Origin: Chitinophagaceae bacterium
Lineage (GTDB): Bacteria; Bacteroidota; Bacteroidia; Chitinophagales; UBA10324
NCBI GenBank assembly: GCA_947469485.1
Contig: CANIPU010000021.1
Coordinates: 1-38,472 of the forward strand
Direction: 5' to 3'
Length of the DNA: 38,472 bases
The position numbers and the translations under genes are program-made. Every line of letters begins with the position of its first letter. Within the stretch, counting starts at the first letter, position 1. Below are positions 1 through 8,416 of this stretch, piece by piece. The notes under the pieces are model-generated. The model was not told the origin of the DNA and ran no database searches. It saw only the letters and a list, made by a program, of their open reading frames with translations.

Positions 1-1696
1 CTCCGGGGAAATTTTCCTGCATCACCCAGCGCACAATTTCGCCCCACGATTCAAATCGCGGAACAGCAACTTTTGCAATCTGCAAATGCGAAAGTGATTC
101 GGTGTGCGTTTTCACTTTCACATCTTTTCCGCGCACCTGATACACATAAAATTCATTGCGGTAGTTGTCGCATTTCTTTTTCCATTCGGCAATCAGTTTT
201 TTCACTTGTCCGTCTAAACGCAAATCATTTTCGGCATACAATTCTTCCAACTGCTTTTTCAGTTTTTCCTTATCTGAAATTTTTGAAGAAGAAAGTGTGT
301 CAATGGTTTGGCTGATGCTGTGAAGCTCCTGTGCGATTTTACTTTGATTCAAACTCCACTTATCATACGCACGATTGTTCTCCGAAATTTCACTGAGGTA
401 GCGAATGCGCGCAGGAGGGATGATGTAGATTTTTTCACTCATCTCCTCCGACGATTCAAAGTGAGAAGAAAGTTTGGAAGAAGTTTTTTCCGCAATTTTA
501 TCCATCACCGCGCGATACAAATTGTTCATGCCCGGGTCGTTGAATTGCGAAGCGATGGTGCCGAACACCGGAATTTTTTCATCCGCAATTTCAAAGAGTT
601 GATGATTGCGCTTGTATTGTTTTTTCACATCGCGAATGGCATCGAGCGCACCGCGTTTATCGAATTTGTTGAGCGCAATAATGTCGGCGAAATCAAGCAT
701 GTCAATTTTTTCCAGTTGCGATGCCGCACCATATTCAGGAGTCATCACATACAAACTCACATCGCTGTGGTCAGTGATTTCTGTATCGCTTTGTCCGATG
801 CCCGAAGTTTCAAGAATGATTAAATCGTAACCCGCAGCTTTCACAATATCCAATGCTTCCTTCACATATTTCGACAGTGCAAGATTCGATTGTCGTGTGG
901 CAAGTGAGCGCATATACACCCGAGGATTGTTGATGCTGTTCATGCGTATTCTGTCGCCGAGCAATGCACCACCTGTTTTTCGTTTCGACGGGTCAACAGA
1001 AATTATTGCAATCGTTTTGTCTTTGAAGTCAATGAGAAAACGGCGAACGAGTTCATCAACCAGCGAAGATTTTCCTGCACCGCCTGTTCCGGTGATTCCA
1101 AGTATTGGTGTCTTAACTGCTTTTGCTTTCTGATGAATTTCAGCCAGTGCGGGCTTCGCCACATCCGGAAAATTTTCTGCTGAAGAAATCAATCGCGCAA
1201 TCGAATGCGGATGCTTTGCATCTAAATGATTTATTTCTCCGTTCAATATTTCCCCTGTTGCGAAATCACATTGTTGTAATAAATCATTAATCATTCCCTG
1301 CAATCCCATCGAGCGGCCATCATCAGGATGATAAATGCGTGTGATGCCATAATCATGTAAGTCAGCAATTTCAGAAGGAAGAATTGTTCCGCCGCCGCCG
1401 CCGAAAATTTTTATATGACCACAACCATTTTCCTTCAGCATGTCGTGCATGTATTTGAAAAACTCATTGTGCCCGCCCTGATAACTGGTAATCGCAATCG
1501 CCTGTGCATCTTCCTGAATGGCGCAGTCCACAATTTCTTTCACACTCCGGTCGTGCCCCAGGTGAATCACCTCTGCACCACTCGCCTGAATAATTCGGCG
1601 CATAATATTTATCGCAGCATCGTGCCCATCGAAAAGCGATGCAGCAGTCACAATTCTGATTTTATTTTTTGGTTTATAAACTTCCGTCGGCTTCAT
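1..1696 (-). CDS. icmF: Fused acyl-CoA mutase IcmF, N-terminal part (cut by window edge)
   Basis: About 565 residues are visible from the ATG at 1696 down to base 1; the frame is still open, so the C-terminal substrate-binding mutase domain lies outside. Seen in order: a cobalamin-binding domain (residues about 12-140) with the lower-ligand motif DGHD (His25); a MeaI-type G-protein domain with P-loop GTGGAGKSS (Lys209) and guanine motif NKFD (343-346); then the linker leading to the mutase domain. This order, B12 domain then G-protein chaperone then mutase in one chain, is that of IcmF, which interconverts isobutyryl-CoA and n-butyryl-CoA or related acyl-CoAs using adenosylcobalamin. Methylmalonyl-CoA mutase has the B12 domain at the C-terminus and no fused G-protein. 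The exact acyl-CoA substrate cannot be read from this half. Confidence 0.9.
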   Translation of the reverse strand, partial: MKPTEVYKPKNKIRIVTAASLFDGHDAAINIMRRIIQASGAEVIHLGHDRSVKEIVDCAIQEDAQAIAITSYQGGHNEFFKYMHDMLKENGCGHIKIFGGGGGTILPSEIADLHDYGITRIYHPDDGRSMGLQGMINDLLQQCDFATGEILNGEINHLDAKHPHSIARLISSAENFPDVAKPALAEIHQKAKAVKTPILGITGTGGAGKSSLVDELVRRFLIDFKDKTIAIISVDPSKRKTGGALLGDRIRMNSINNPRVYMRSLATRQSNLALSKYVKEALDIVKAAGYDLIILETSGIGQSDTEITDHSDVSLYVMTPEYGAASQLEKIDMLDFADIIALNKFDKRGALDAIRDVKKQYKRNHQLFEIADEKIPVFGTIASQFNDPGMNNLYRAVMDKIAEKTSSKLSSHFESSEEMSEKIYIIPPARIRYLSEISENNRAYDKWSLNQSKIAQELHSISQTIDTLSSSKISDKEKLKKQLEELYAENDLRLDGQVKKLIAEWKKKCDNYRNEFYVYQVRGKDVKVKTHTESLSHLQIAKVAVPRFESWGEIVRWVMQENFPG

Positions 1697-1757
1697 GCAA
1701 TCTTGAAATTTTCAGGAGCGAAAATACAAGGGAATGACAATTGTAACTTACTAAAAC

Positions 1758-1792
1758 AAAAAGAGCCTTCAAAATATTTGAAGGCTCTTTTT
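1758..1792 (-). terminator. Rho-independent terminator after the 1813-2667 lipoprotein gene
   Basis: A 16-bp perfect stem (1758-1773 pairs with 1777-1792) has a 3-nt loop. It has A-runs on one side and T-runs on the other, so it can work in both directions. It sits 20 bp beyond the stop codon of the lipoprotein gene and would also insulate icmF from upstream transcription. Confidence 0.85.
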
Positions 1793-1812
1793 ATATATTT
1801 TTTATTTAGACT

Positions 1813-2667
1813 TTACTGCAATACAATGTTAAATACAACACCATTGATTTCTACAGTTGCCTGACTGTCGCATGAACCAGTGCCAAAATCAAGAATGCGA
1901 ACCGGTTTTCCATCAGGTGTGATTTCAATGGTTCCCTGTTTAATATATGGGCAACCAACAGCAATAATTAATGGATCAGTTATGCTTGCGGTAAAACTTG
2001 CACCGGCGCGACTTACTCCCTCAGCATTACCTGTTATTGAATACACATCATCCAGCGGTGTTAAAGTTGATTGTCCTTCCACCCATTCGCGGTTCCGTTG
2101 CGATGTCCAGCTCATGGTTGTTCCATCAGTAAATAGAATATTTGCTAAGCTGACATTAATGCCATAAGTATAGTGGCCTGCTCCGTTTAATCCATTATTG
2201 GTTACAGTCTTCATGTAGTCGTACTTATCACCGCTTACATAGTAATTGTGAGTTGAAATAGTAATAACTGTTCCTGCATCGCGGTATTTTCCGGTCCAGG
2301 TGGCTTTTATTTCTCCTTTGCGATACTTGTTATCCCAGCCACTGCACAAACAACCTTGTGAACTGGTAGTATCAAATAATATAGTGATTGATTTTTCGCC
2401 GGTAATTGTATCGGGAATTGTATCTAAAAACACTTCGGCACAAGAAGGAAGCAGTGCAAAATTTGCATCTTCCACTTTGTAAATACTGTTTTCATACGCC
2501 GATGAATTTATAGCATCCCAGATTCGGTCAGACTCGTTTTCTGCTTTAAAATTGTCAGCTGCTACGGAAGTATCATCATCACTTTGCTCTTTTTCACATG
2601 AGTTGAAAGTTGCAAGTGAGGCAAATAACATTGCGAGCAGCGAAAACTTAAAAATTCCTTTTTTCAT
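1813..2667 (-). CDS. Putative lipoprotein of unknown function, 284 aa
   Basis: The N-terminus has a Lys-rich start, a hydrophobic stretch and a lipobox-like end (FNSC, Cys24), so this is a predicted lipoprotein, probably on the periplasmic or outer-surface side of the envelope. After an acidic linker (residues 25-45) the rest is rich in Thr, Ser, Gly and Tyr and looks like a beta-rich globular domain, with Cys residues near 76, 107, 109, 239 and 266. I recognise no catalytic motif. The gene follows the Spy-like gene by about 100 bp on the same strand and has its own strong terminator, so it may be the last gene of the ECF sigma operon or an independent unit. Function unknown. Confidence 0.75.
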   Translation of the reverse strand: MKKGIFKFSLLAMLFASLATFNSCEKEQSDDDTSVAADNFKAENESDRIWDAINSSAYENSIYKVEDANFALLPSCAEVFLDTIPDTITGEKSITILFDTTSSQGCLCSGWDNKYRKGEIKATWTGKYRDAGTVITISTHNYYVSGDKYDYMKTVTNNGLNGAGHYTYGINVSLANILFTDGTTMSWTSQRNREWVEGQSTLTPLDDVYSITGNAEGVSRAGASFTASITDPLIIAVGCPYIKQGTIEITPDGKPVRILDFGTGSCDSQATVEINGVVFNIVLQ

Positions 2668-2771
2668 GTTTCTTTATTTTTTATGAATTTAGTTAATCAG
2701 ATGAAAATTTATCTAAAGAAGTTGTATCAGTGCAAGGGGCAAATGTATAAGCATTTCGTGTGCCAACAATA

Positions 2772-3266
2772 TTAATGCGGACCACCAGGGCCAGGACCTT
2801 TTGGCGGAGGCATTCCGTTTTCATTTTGTTGCTTTAATTGTTCAAGCAAGTAAAGCTTGAATTTTTGTTCGGCTACCCAGAATTTGGCTACCTTTTTTAC
2901 AGGCAGTACTTTTTTAAACTCTTCATTGTATTTCTTTTTTATGTTGAGTTCATCTAGCTGTGAACTGAATTCAGAATCAATAGTTTTTGCAACATCTGCA
3001 TCGCTCATATCATCGAAATTAATTTTAGCATTCATAAGTTTTGACATTCTGCTTTTCCTAATTGCTTCCATTTCAGTATCGAATTGATTGTAAACAGGCC
3101 AAAAAACTTTAGCCTCATCAGATGTCAGATTTAACTCCTTGGTTATATATCCAACTTTAATTGCTTCAATTTTTTCTTTTTTGTCGCCTCCACCGCCTGG
3201 GCCAGGTTGTGCTTTTGCGAGTAAACAACTCAACAAAATCGTAATTACTAAAATTGTCTTTTTCAT
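2772..3266 (-). CDS. Spy/CpxP-like periplasmic protein, 164 aa
   Basis: A signal peptide (residues 1-19, ending AKA-Q) is followed by a Gly/Pro-rich spacer and a helical, Lys/Glu-rich body. The body includes a stretch (about 40-65) starting LNLTSDEAKVFWPVYNQF, which resembles the LTxxQ-type helices of the Spy/CpxP/ZraP/CnrX group. The C-terminus is again Pro/Gly-rich and ends in GPH. Proteins of this group act in the periplasm as chaperones or as sensors that control ECF or two-component systems. It starts 22 bp after the stop of the anti-sigma-like gene and is the third gene of that module, which suggests a sensor or an output of envelope-stress signalling (inference). Confidence 0.7.
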   Translation of the reverse strand: MKKTILVITILLSCLLAKAQPGPGGGGDKKEKIEAIKVGYITKELNLTSDEAKVFWPVYNQFDTEMEAIRKSRMSKLMNAKINFDDMSDADVAKTIDSEFSSQLDELNIKKKYNEEFKKVLPVKKVAKFWVAEQKFKLYLLEQLKQQNENGMPPPKGPGPGGPH

Positions 3267-3288
3267 TTTGTAAAATTTATTTTATGAT

Positions 3289-3909
3289 TTATAGGTTTTG
3301 TATGTCGTCCAGAGTTATTCCATTTAAGTCGTTCAGCGATTCTTCAAAATCTGAATTTTGAACTTCAATTCCGGCATTCAGATTATTGAAGGATTTTTCA
3401 TTCATCTGAGCTACAATTGAGCTTTCGTCCAGCGATGATATATTTTCAGAAAGGTAGGAACTTATTTCTTCGTTGCTTATCTGTGCTAATGGAGATATGG
3501 TTTCAATTTCATCAACCGGTTTTGTTATAACAACAATTGCCAAAATCATAACCGCGAGCATTGGAGTTGCAGCCAACAAATGAGTCAAGCGAAAAGAATA
3601 TTGAAAATACTCGCTCACACTTTCTAAAATGGTGAGTGATTTTTTGCGGGAAGTTTTTTGGAGAATTTCGTTTGGCAATCGTTCGAAATATCCATAAGGC
3701 ACCTCAAACATTTCTTGCTTTTTAAAAGCGGCTAATCCTGAATTTTTTAATTCATGGCTAACAGATTCAGCCTGAATTTTTTCCATCACATTTTCTTCCA
3801 CCGTGCTGAAATAGTTTTCAGGAACAGTAAACAGATTCTCTTTTTTCCGTTCTGCCAGAAGCGGAGAGAGTTGTTTTAATTCATTCAATATGTCGTTCCT
3901 GTTTTCCAT
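3289..3909 (-). CDS. Membrane anti-sigma-like protein with duplicated VPxxYF motif
   Basis: The 206-residue protein has a cytoplasmic-looking N-terminal part, one hydrophobic segment (about residues 112-131, around LLAATPMLAVMILAIVVIT) and an acidic Ser/Asn-rich C-terminal part ending LDDIQNL. The N-terminal part holds two copies of one motif: LFTVPENYFSTVEENVMEKI near residue 26 and MFEVPYGYFERLPNEILQKT near residue 67. There is no zinc-finger anti-sigma motif. Position directly after an ECF sigma gene (41 bp gap) plus a single membrane span makes an anti-sigma role likely, by inference from gene order. The next gene encodes a Spy-like periplasmic protein that could contact the C-terminal part. 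Confidence 0.6.
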   Translation of the reverse strand: MENRNDILNELKQLSPLLAERKKENLFTVPENYFSTVEENVMEKIQAESVSHELKNSGLAAFKKQEMFEVPYGYFERLPNEILQKTSRKKSLTILESVSEYFQYSFRLTHLLAATPMLAVMILAIVVITKPVDEIETISPLAQISNEEISSYLSENISSLDESSIVAQMNEKSFNNLNAGIEVQNSDFEESLNDLNGITLDDIQNL

Positions 3910-3950
3910 TTTGTGTCGATATTACTATGATGTTTTAGTTGGCTGATGGT

Positions 3951-4502
3951 TTAATCAGCCAGTAAAAATTTCTCTACTTTTTTTACAGCATGATGAAATG
4001 AAGCTTTTAAAGCCCCTTCCGATGTGCGGAGCACGCGACTCATTTCTTCGTAAGGCATTTCGTCGTAGTAACGGAGATTGAAAACTATCCGTTGTTTTTC
4101 AGGTAAACTCAAAATGGCTTCCTGCAGTTTAAGTTCTGTTTTGCTCTCCGAAAAATTTCCGGAAGTGGTGAGTTTATTTTTTAATTCCTTAGTTACATCT
4201 TCTATCGGAAGATAAAACCGTTTCTTCTTGCTGTTTAAAAAAGTGATGCTTTCGTTGGTGGCAATCCTATACAACCAGGTAAATAGTTGAGAGTCTTCGC
4301 GAAAACCATCCAAGCTCTTCCACACTTTGATAAAAACATTTTGCAGAATATCATTTGCATCGTCGTGGTCAATTACAATGCGGCGGATGTGCCAGTACAA
4401 CCGCTCCTGATACCGACGAATGAGAATGGTATAGCTCTCTTCGCGCCTATCAGTGGTACGAAACTGCATTAATAGTTCTGCATCGGTTATTTGAAGGGTC
4501 AT
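3951..4502 (-). CDS. ECF sigma-70 family RNA polymerase sigma factor, 183 aa
   Basis: The length and two-domain layout are typical of an ECF sigma factor. Region 2 (about residues 22-90) contains DDANDILQNVFIKVWKSL and the -10 recognition stretch FTWLYRIATNESI; region 4 (about 128-180) contains LPEKQRIVFNLRYYDEMPYEEMS followed by a helix-turn-helix. It directs RNA polymerase to a small stress or envelope regulon. It leads a minus-strand module with the anti-sigma-like gene 41 bp downstream and the Spy-like gene after that, a common regulator-first layout in which the operon is often autoregulated (known for the family; no promoter demonstrated here). Confidence 0.9.
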   Translation of the reverse strand: MTLQITDAELLMQFRTTDRREESYTILIRRYQERLYWHIRRIVIDHDDANDILQNVFIKVWKSLDGFREDSQLFTWLYRIATNESITFLNSKKKRFYLPIEDVTKELKNKLTTSGNFSESKTELKLQEAILSLPEKQRIVFNLRYYDEMPYEEMSRVLRTSEGALKASFHHAVKKVEKFLLAD

Positions 4503-4592
4503 TCAGTTGCTAATATATTTTCAGAAAGTTGACATATTGACTATTTAGAATTCTCAGGGTTTAAAAGGATTAATTATTTAATTGTTTAAAAT

Positions 4593-4627
4593 AAAAAAAG
4601 CCGTCTCATGAATTGAGATCGGCTTTC
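4593..4627 (-). terminator. Terminator after the transketolase C-subunit gene
   Basis: A GC-containing stem (AAAGCCG-TCTCA against TGAGA-T-CGGCTTT, with one bulged T) is flanked by A- and T-runs. It lies 20 bp beyond the stop codon at 4647 and separates the transketolase/vWA operon from the ECF sigma module. Confidence 0.75.
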
Positions 4628-4646
4628 TTTCAATCTAAAATCTTGT

Positions 4647-5624
4647 TTATTTCCTGTCAACAACCTTCATCACCGCTTCTACCACATTTGGTGTATCAAT
4701 ATTGTACTTCGTTAAAAGCTCTTCGGGTTTTCCACTTTCGCCGAATGAATCCTGTACGGCAACCATTTCAATCGGTGCCGGAAAATTTCTGCTTAGTACT
4801 CCGGCAATGCTTTCTCCCAATCCGCCATATTGCTGATGCTCTTCGGTTGTTACACAACATTTTGTTTTACGCACTGAATTAAGAATAGCTTCTTCATCCA
4901 GTGGTTTTATGGTGTGAATGTTTATCACTTCGCACGAAATATTTTTTGCAGCCAGAATCTTTGCGGCTTCAATTGCTTTCCAAACCAGGTGACCACAAGC
5001 GAAAATGCTGACATCAGTTCCTTCGCTCATCATTTGTGCTTTCCCAATAATGAACTGTTCGGCAGTAGTGATGTTCGGAGTTTTTGGTCTGCCGAAACGC
5101 AGATAAACAGGCCCTTCATAATCAGCAATAGCAATTGTTGCTGCTTTTGTTTGGTTGTAATCGCATGGCACAATTACGGTCATACCCGGTAACATTTTCA
5201 TCATACCGATATCTTCAAGAATCTGGTGTGTGGCTCCGTCTTCGCCAAGTGTTAAGCCCGCATGCGATGCACATATTTTTACATTCTTCCCTGAGTAAGC
5301 AATGCTTTGGCGAATCTGGTCATACACTCTTCCGGTAGAAAAATTAGCGAAGGTTCCTGTATATGGAATCATTCCGCCAATAGTTAAACCAGCTGCCACA
5401 CCCATCATGTTTGCTTCAGCAATTCCTACCTGAATAAACCGCAAAGGAAATTCTTTAATGAACTCATCCATACGCAATGAACCTGCAAGGTCAGCGCTAA
5501 GTGCAACTACTTTTGGGTTTTTACGCGCAACTTCTGCGAGTCCGGCACCAAAGCCGCCTCGTGTTTCTTTCATGTCTTTATTGGTGTATTGTTCTAACAT
5601 GTTTATAGGTGCTTGTTCTATCAT
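4647..5624 (-). CDS. tkt: Transketolase, C-terminal subunit (split enzyme), 325 aa
   Basis: This covers the pyrimidine-binding and C-terminal transketolase domains. ETRGGFGAGLAEVA is followed by GIAEANMMGVAAG with Glu70, the residue that activates thiamine diphosphate, then ASHAGLTLGEDGATHQ and the C-terminal domain (about 200-325). The N-terminal half is encoded separately at 8417-9259, and the two chains should assemble into one active site moving two-carbon units between sugar phosphates in the non-oxidative pentose phosphate pathway. Halves of this type are also seen in archaea. The ATG at 5624 lies 2 bp after the upstream vWA stop codon; internal ATGs at residues 10 and 18 are possible alternative starts. 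It is the last gene of the operon. Confidence 0.9.
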   Translation of the reverse strand: MIEQAPINMLEQYTNKDMKETRGGFGAGLAEVARKNPKVVALSADLAGSLRMDEFIKEFPLRFIQVGIAEANMMGVAAGLTIGGMIPYTGTFANFSTGRVYDQIRQSIAYSGKNVKICASHAGLTLGEDGATHQILEDIGMMKMLPGMTVIVPCDYNQTKAATIAIADYEGPVYLRFGRPKTPNITTAEQFIIGKAQMMSEGTDVSIFACGHLVWKAIEAAKILAAKNISCEVINIHTIKPLDEEAILNSVRKTKCCVTTEEHQQYGGLGESIAGVLSRNFPAPIEMVAVQDSFGESGKPEELLTKYNIDTPNVVEAVMKVVDRK

Positions 5625-5626
5625 GA

Positions 5627-7018
5627 TTAAAATTTTGCGGAGGCAGTTCCCCCTTCTGTTATGTTAATGAGTTGTTCTTTTGAGTCAGTGGTTTTCTTCG
5701 ACATTTTCGTGCGAAAAATAATCTTGTAAGTGCCGGGTTGCAAGGCTACTGTTTCCACACCTCCAAATTCACCAAGGGTATAAATTTTTTGCCAGTTGGT
5801 TCCATTTAACCAAAGAATTCCTCCATAACCAGGAACCGATTTCTGAATAGTTAATACACCAGGTGTTGGAATTTCAATGGTTGTTGTTTTACTCTGAGCA
5901 ATATCAATATTGTGAAGCTTAGTTCTTGGAAGGGTTAAAAATTCAAGATCATATTTTCCGCAAATAAATTTTTGTTTGGAGTTAATTTCCTGAACATGCA
6001 CAGTTCCATATTTTTCAGATTGCTTTATCAGGCATTTTATTTTGTTGTTAATGTTATTGTTAATTGTTGTGCCTTGTAATTTGATAAATAAATATCCCTG
6101 AGGTGCAGGCACATCTACTTTGTTAATGCTTTTTGGAGCCAGTTCAATATCTTTTAATTCAACAGGTGGAGTTGTTTGAACAACCAGGTTATAAGCACTC
6201 ACCGGATCAAGATTTACAGTATCAGAAATTCCTTTGTAGTTGAGCGTGTGTGTGTAGTTGTATCTTATGGCTCCGCTTCGGTTATCATAAAAAGTCATAA
6301 CAGCATCAGTTTCTGAAGCATTATTATTTATATCGAGCAAATTCACCTGAATATAAGTCGGATTAAGTGCAGCATTCAGAATTTGCTGCATTGCATTTTT
6401 AAAACCCTGCGGGTCTTGTGCATTATAAAAAGCACCCATGCATTGGAGGTTGCTGATTATAGTATTGTCGGCATTTAATCCAATTATGAATGGTCGGAGG
6501 AACACACCGTTTTTTTGCAGTGCAAGAGAAACTGCGCAAGGATCAACATCACAACTTTCAGCACCATCAGTAATCAGAATAAGAATATTTCGCGAATTGT
6601 TGTCTTTAGGATAATCGTATGCTGCCTTTTCCATTGACATGCTTATTGGTGTAATCCCCATAGGCTCCAGCTTCTTTAAAGATTCTTTTATGATACCTGC
6701 ATTATCAGTTCCAAAGGGCACAAGCAACTTTGTATCGTTGCAATCATTGAGTGATGAAACAGACTGGCTACCATAAACGCGAAGGCCTAACTCAATATTT
6801 GGTTTTCGCTTTAGCGTATCAATAATTTCTCCGAGAATTCTTTTTGCAACATTCATTCGGGGCTCATTTCCCCACGACACCATCATACTGGATGAAGCAT
6901 CAACTAAAAATAAAATTCGTGTAATGGGTACTGAAGGAATAGTTTGCGCGCTGCTCTTTGACCTTCCAAGAGTGACTACGGCAATTGAAAAAATTAAAAT
7001 AAAAAAACAATTTCTCAT
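5627..7018 (-). CDS. Secreted von Willebrand factor A domain protein (paralog 2), 463 aa
   Basis: A signal peptide (residues 1-24, ending SSA-Q) precedes a vWA domain (about 33-215) with a complete MIDAS metal site: DASSS at 40-44, a Thr in GITPIS, and the Asp of LITDGAESC. Four Cys residues, in DCNDTKL, ESC, DPC and QCMG, recur at the same places in the neighbouring paralog, which fits disulfides outside the cytoplasm. The C-terminal half is beta-rich, with carbohydrate-binding- or PEGA-like strands, and ends FRTKMSKK...SAKF. No membrane anchor is visible. It overlaps the upstream vWA gene by 4 bp (ATGA) and ends 2 bp before the transketolase C-subunit, so all are probably cotranscribed. The family is protein-binding or surface-scaffolding; the specific role is unknown. 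Confidence 0.8.
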   Translation of the reverse strand: MRNCFFILIFSIAVVTLGRSKSSAQTIPSVPITRILFLVDASSSMMVSWGNEPRMNVAKRILGEIIDTLKRKPNIELGLRVYGSQSVSSLNDCNDTKLLVPFGTDNAGIIKESLKKLEPMGITPISMSMEKAAYDYPKDNNSRNILILITDGAESCDVDPCAVSLALQKNGVFLRPFIIGLNADNTIISNLQCMGAFYNAQDPQGFKNAMQQILNAALNPTYIQVNLLDINNNASETDAVMTFYDNRSGAIRYNYTHTLNYKGISDTVNLDPVSAYNLVVQTTPPVELKDIELAPKSINKVDVPAPQGYLFIKLQGTTINNNINNKIKCLIKQSEKYGTVHVQEINSKQKFICGKYDLEFLTLPRTKLHNIDIAQSKTTTIEIPTPGVLTIQKSVPGYGGILWLNGTNWQKIYTLGEFGGVETVALQPGTYKIIFRTKMSKKTTDSKEQLINITEGGTASAKF

Positions 7019-8370
7019 AGTTTCACCTGTGTGGTTTTGTTTGATGAAACTGTAAATATTTTTTGCTGAGTAAGGTTGGCTCTTTTTCCTTTATCAGGTC
7101 TTGAAATCAAAATATATTCTCCTGGCTGAATTTGTAAACTGGTGTTTGATTTCAAGGCATTGAAATCATAAACTTTTGTCAAAGTATTATTTTCTTTAAA
7201 TAACAATGTTGCCACTACCAGTTGCATTGGTTGTAAAGTAACTGTACCCGGAACCGGAATATGTATTTCGGTTTCAGGTGATTGTTGCAACCGCACTCCG
7301 TATTTATAAATTCTTGGCACAGTCAGAATTTCAAGATCATAATCGCCTGCCAGGTATTTTCGGGTGGAATTAAAATCCTGAACATATAATATTTCTTCAG
7401 TTCCGACCTTTCGAACAATACATTGAACCGGGGTATATGAATTTGTTTGACCATCGATTTTCAAATCCAGTTTGCCTTGCGGGATATCTAAAGCAATCAT
7501 ATTGTGTTTGCCGGGGAGTAATTCAATGTTGTTTTTTCTCGCTGAAGGGAATGTATGAATTATTAAATCGTATCTTCCTTTGGGATCCAATCGAAGCGTA
7601 TCAGGTATTCCATTCGCATCCAAAGTATGAATGAAATTGAAAAGTGTTTTTTGAGAATAATGATCAAGGAAGCTCATTTCTACATTCGTTTCTGTTGGCA
7701 TTCCATAAGCGTCCAGTAAATTTACCTGAACAGTTGTTCGGTTCAACGCTTGTTTTACTACTGCATTAAGGACTCCTCCGAATTCATTTTCATCAGCTAC
7801 ATCATAATAAGTTCCAAGGCAGTTAAAAAACTTTTTGAGGGAATCTGTAATTCCAAGCCCGACAATAAATGGTTTTAATGCAATTCTTTTTTGCTGAAAC
7901 GATTCGGCAAGATCGCACGGATTGCCGTTGCAGGTTTCAATACCATCAGTGATCAGTATAATTGAATTAAATGCAGTAGTGTCTTTTGGAAAATCATTCA
8001 GCGATTGTTCGAGAGAATAAGTTATTGGAGTTTGGCCCTGAGGAGTAATGCGCTTTAAGGCTTGTTTTATGTTCTCAGAATTTTTTTTTGCAAACGGAAC
8101 TTCAAGCTTTGTGTCTTTACAATTATTCTGAGCTTTCGGATATTGATGACCTAGCACGCGCAATGCAAATTCCACTTTAGGATTGGTGCGCTCCATGCTG
8201 TCAATAAACGAAACGAGAATATTTCCGGCTAATTCAAACTTTACCTGTTGTTGAAACTTTTGCTTCATGCTTCCACTTCCATCGAGGACAATAAGAACCC
8301 TTGAAATCTGTGCGAAATTTTTTTCGGCACTTAGAATTAGAAAAACAAAAAGTATAAGTTTTTTCAGCAA
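7015..8370 (-). CDS. Secreted von Willebrand factor A domain protein (paralog 1), 451 aa
   Basis: A signal peptide (1-20, ending NFA-Q) is followed directly by a vWA domain with MIDAS motif DGSGS at 30-34, the Thr of GQTPIT and the Asp of LITDGIETC. Beyond about residue 210 a beta-rich region runs in register with paralog 2: QVNLLDAYGMPTETNVEMSF here against QVNLLDINNNASETDAVMTF there. The two genes are therefore a tandem duplication that has diverged. The gene starts 46 bp after the stop of the transketolase N-subunit and shares an ATGA overlap with paralog 2, so translation is likely coupled. A metal-dependent adhesion or scaffolding role outside the cytoplasm is the family expectation; a link to sugar metabolism is not shown. 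Confidence 0.8.
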   Translation of the reverse strand: MLKKLILFVFLILSAEKNFAQISRVLIVLDGSGSMKQKFQQQVKFELAGNILVSFIDSMERTNPKVEFALRVLGHQYPKAQNNCKDTKLEVPFAKKNSENIKQALKRITPQGQTPITYSLEQSLNDFPKDTTAFNSIILITDGIETCNGNPCDLAESFQQKRIALKPFIVGLGITDSLKKFFNCLGTYYDVADENEFGGVLNAVVKQALNRTTVQVNLLDAYGMPTETNVEMSFLDHYSQKTLFNFIHTLDANGIPDTLRLDPKGRYDLIIHTFPSARKNNIELLPGKHNMIALDIPQGKLDLKIDGQTNSYTPVQCIVRKVGTEEILYVQDFNSTRKYLAGDYDLEILTVPRIYKYGVRLQQSPETEIHIPVPGTVTLQPMQLVVATLLFKENNTLTKVYDFNALKSNTSLQIQPGEYILISRPDKGKRANLTQQKIFTVSSNKTTQVKL

Positions 8371-8416
8371 TCAGTATGCTTTATTAAATGAAACGAAAAA
8401 AAATCTTCGCTATTGT

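Noticed and set aside
308-823. Plus-strand frame of 171 codons
   Set aside because: Antisense to icmF, whose reading frame is continuous and has family motifs throughout.
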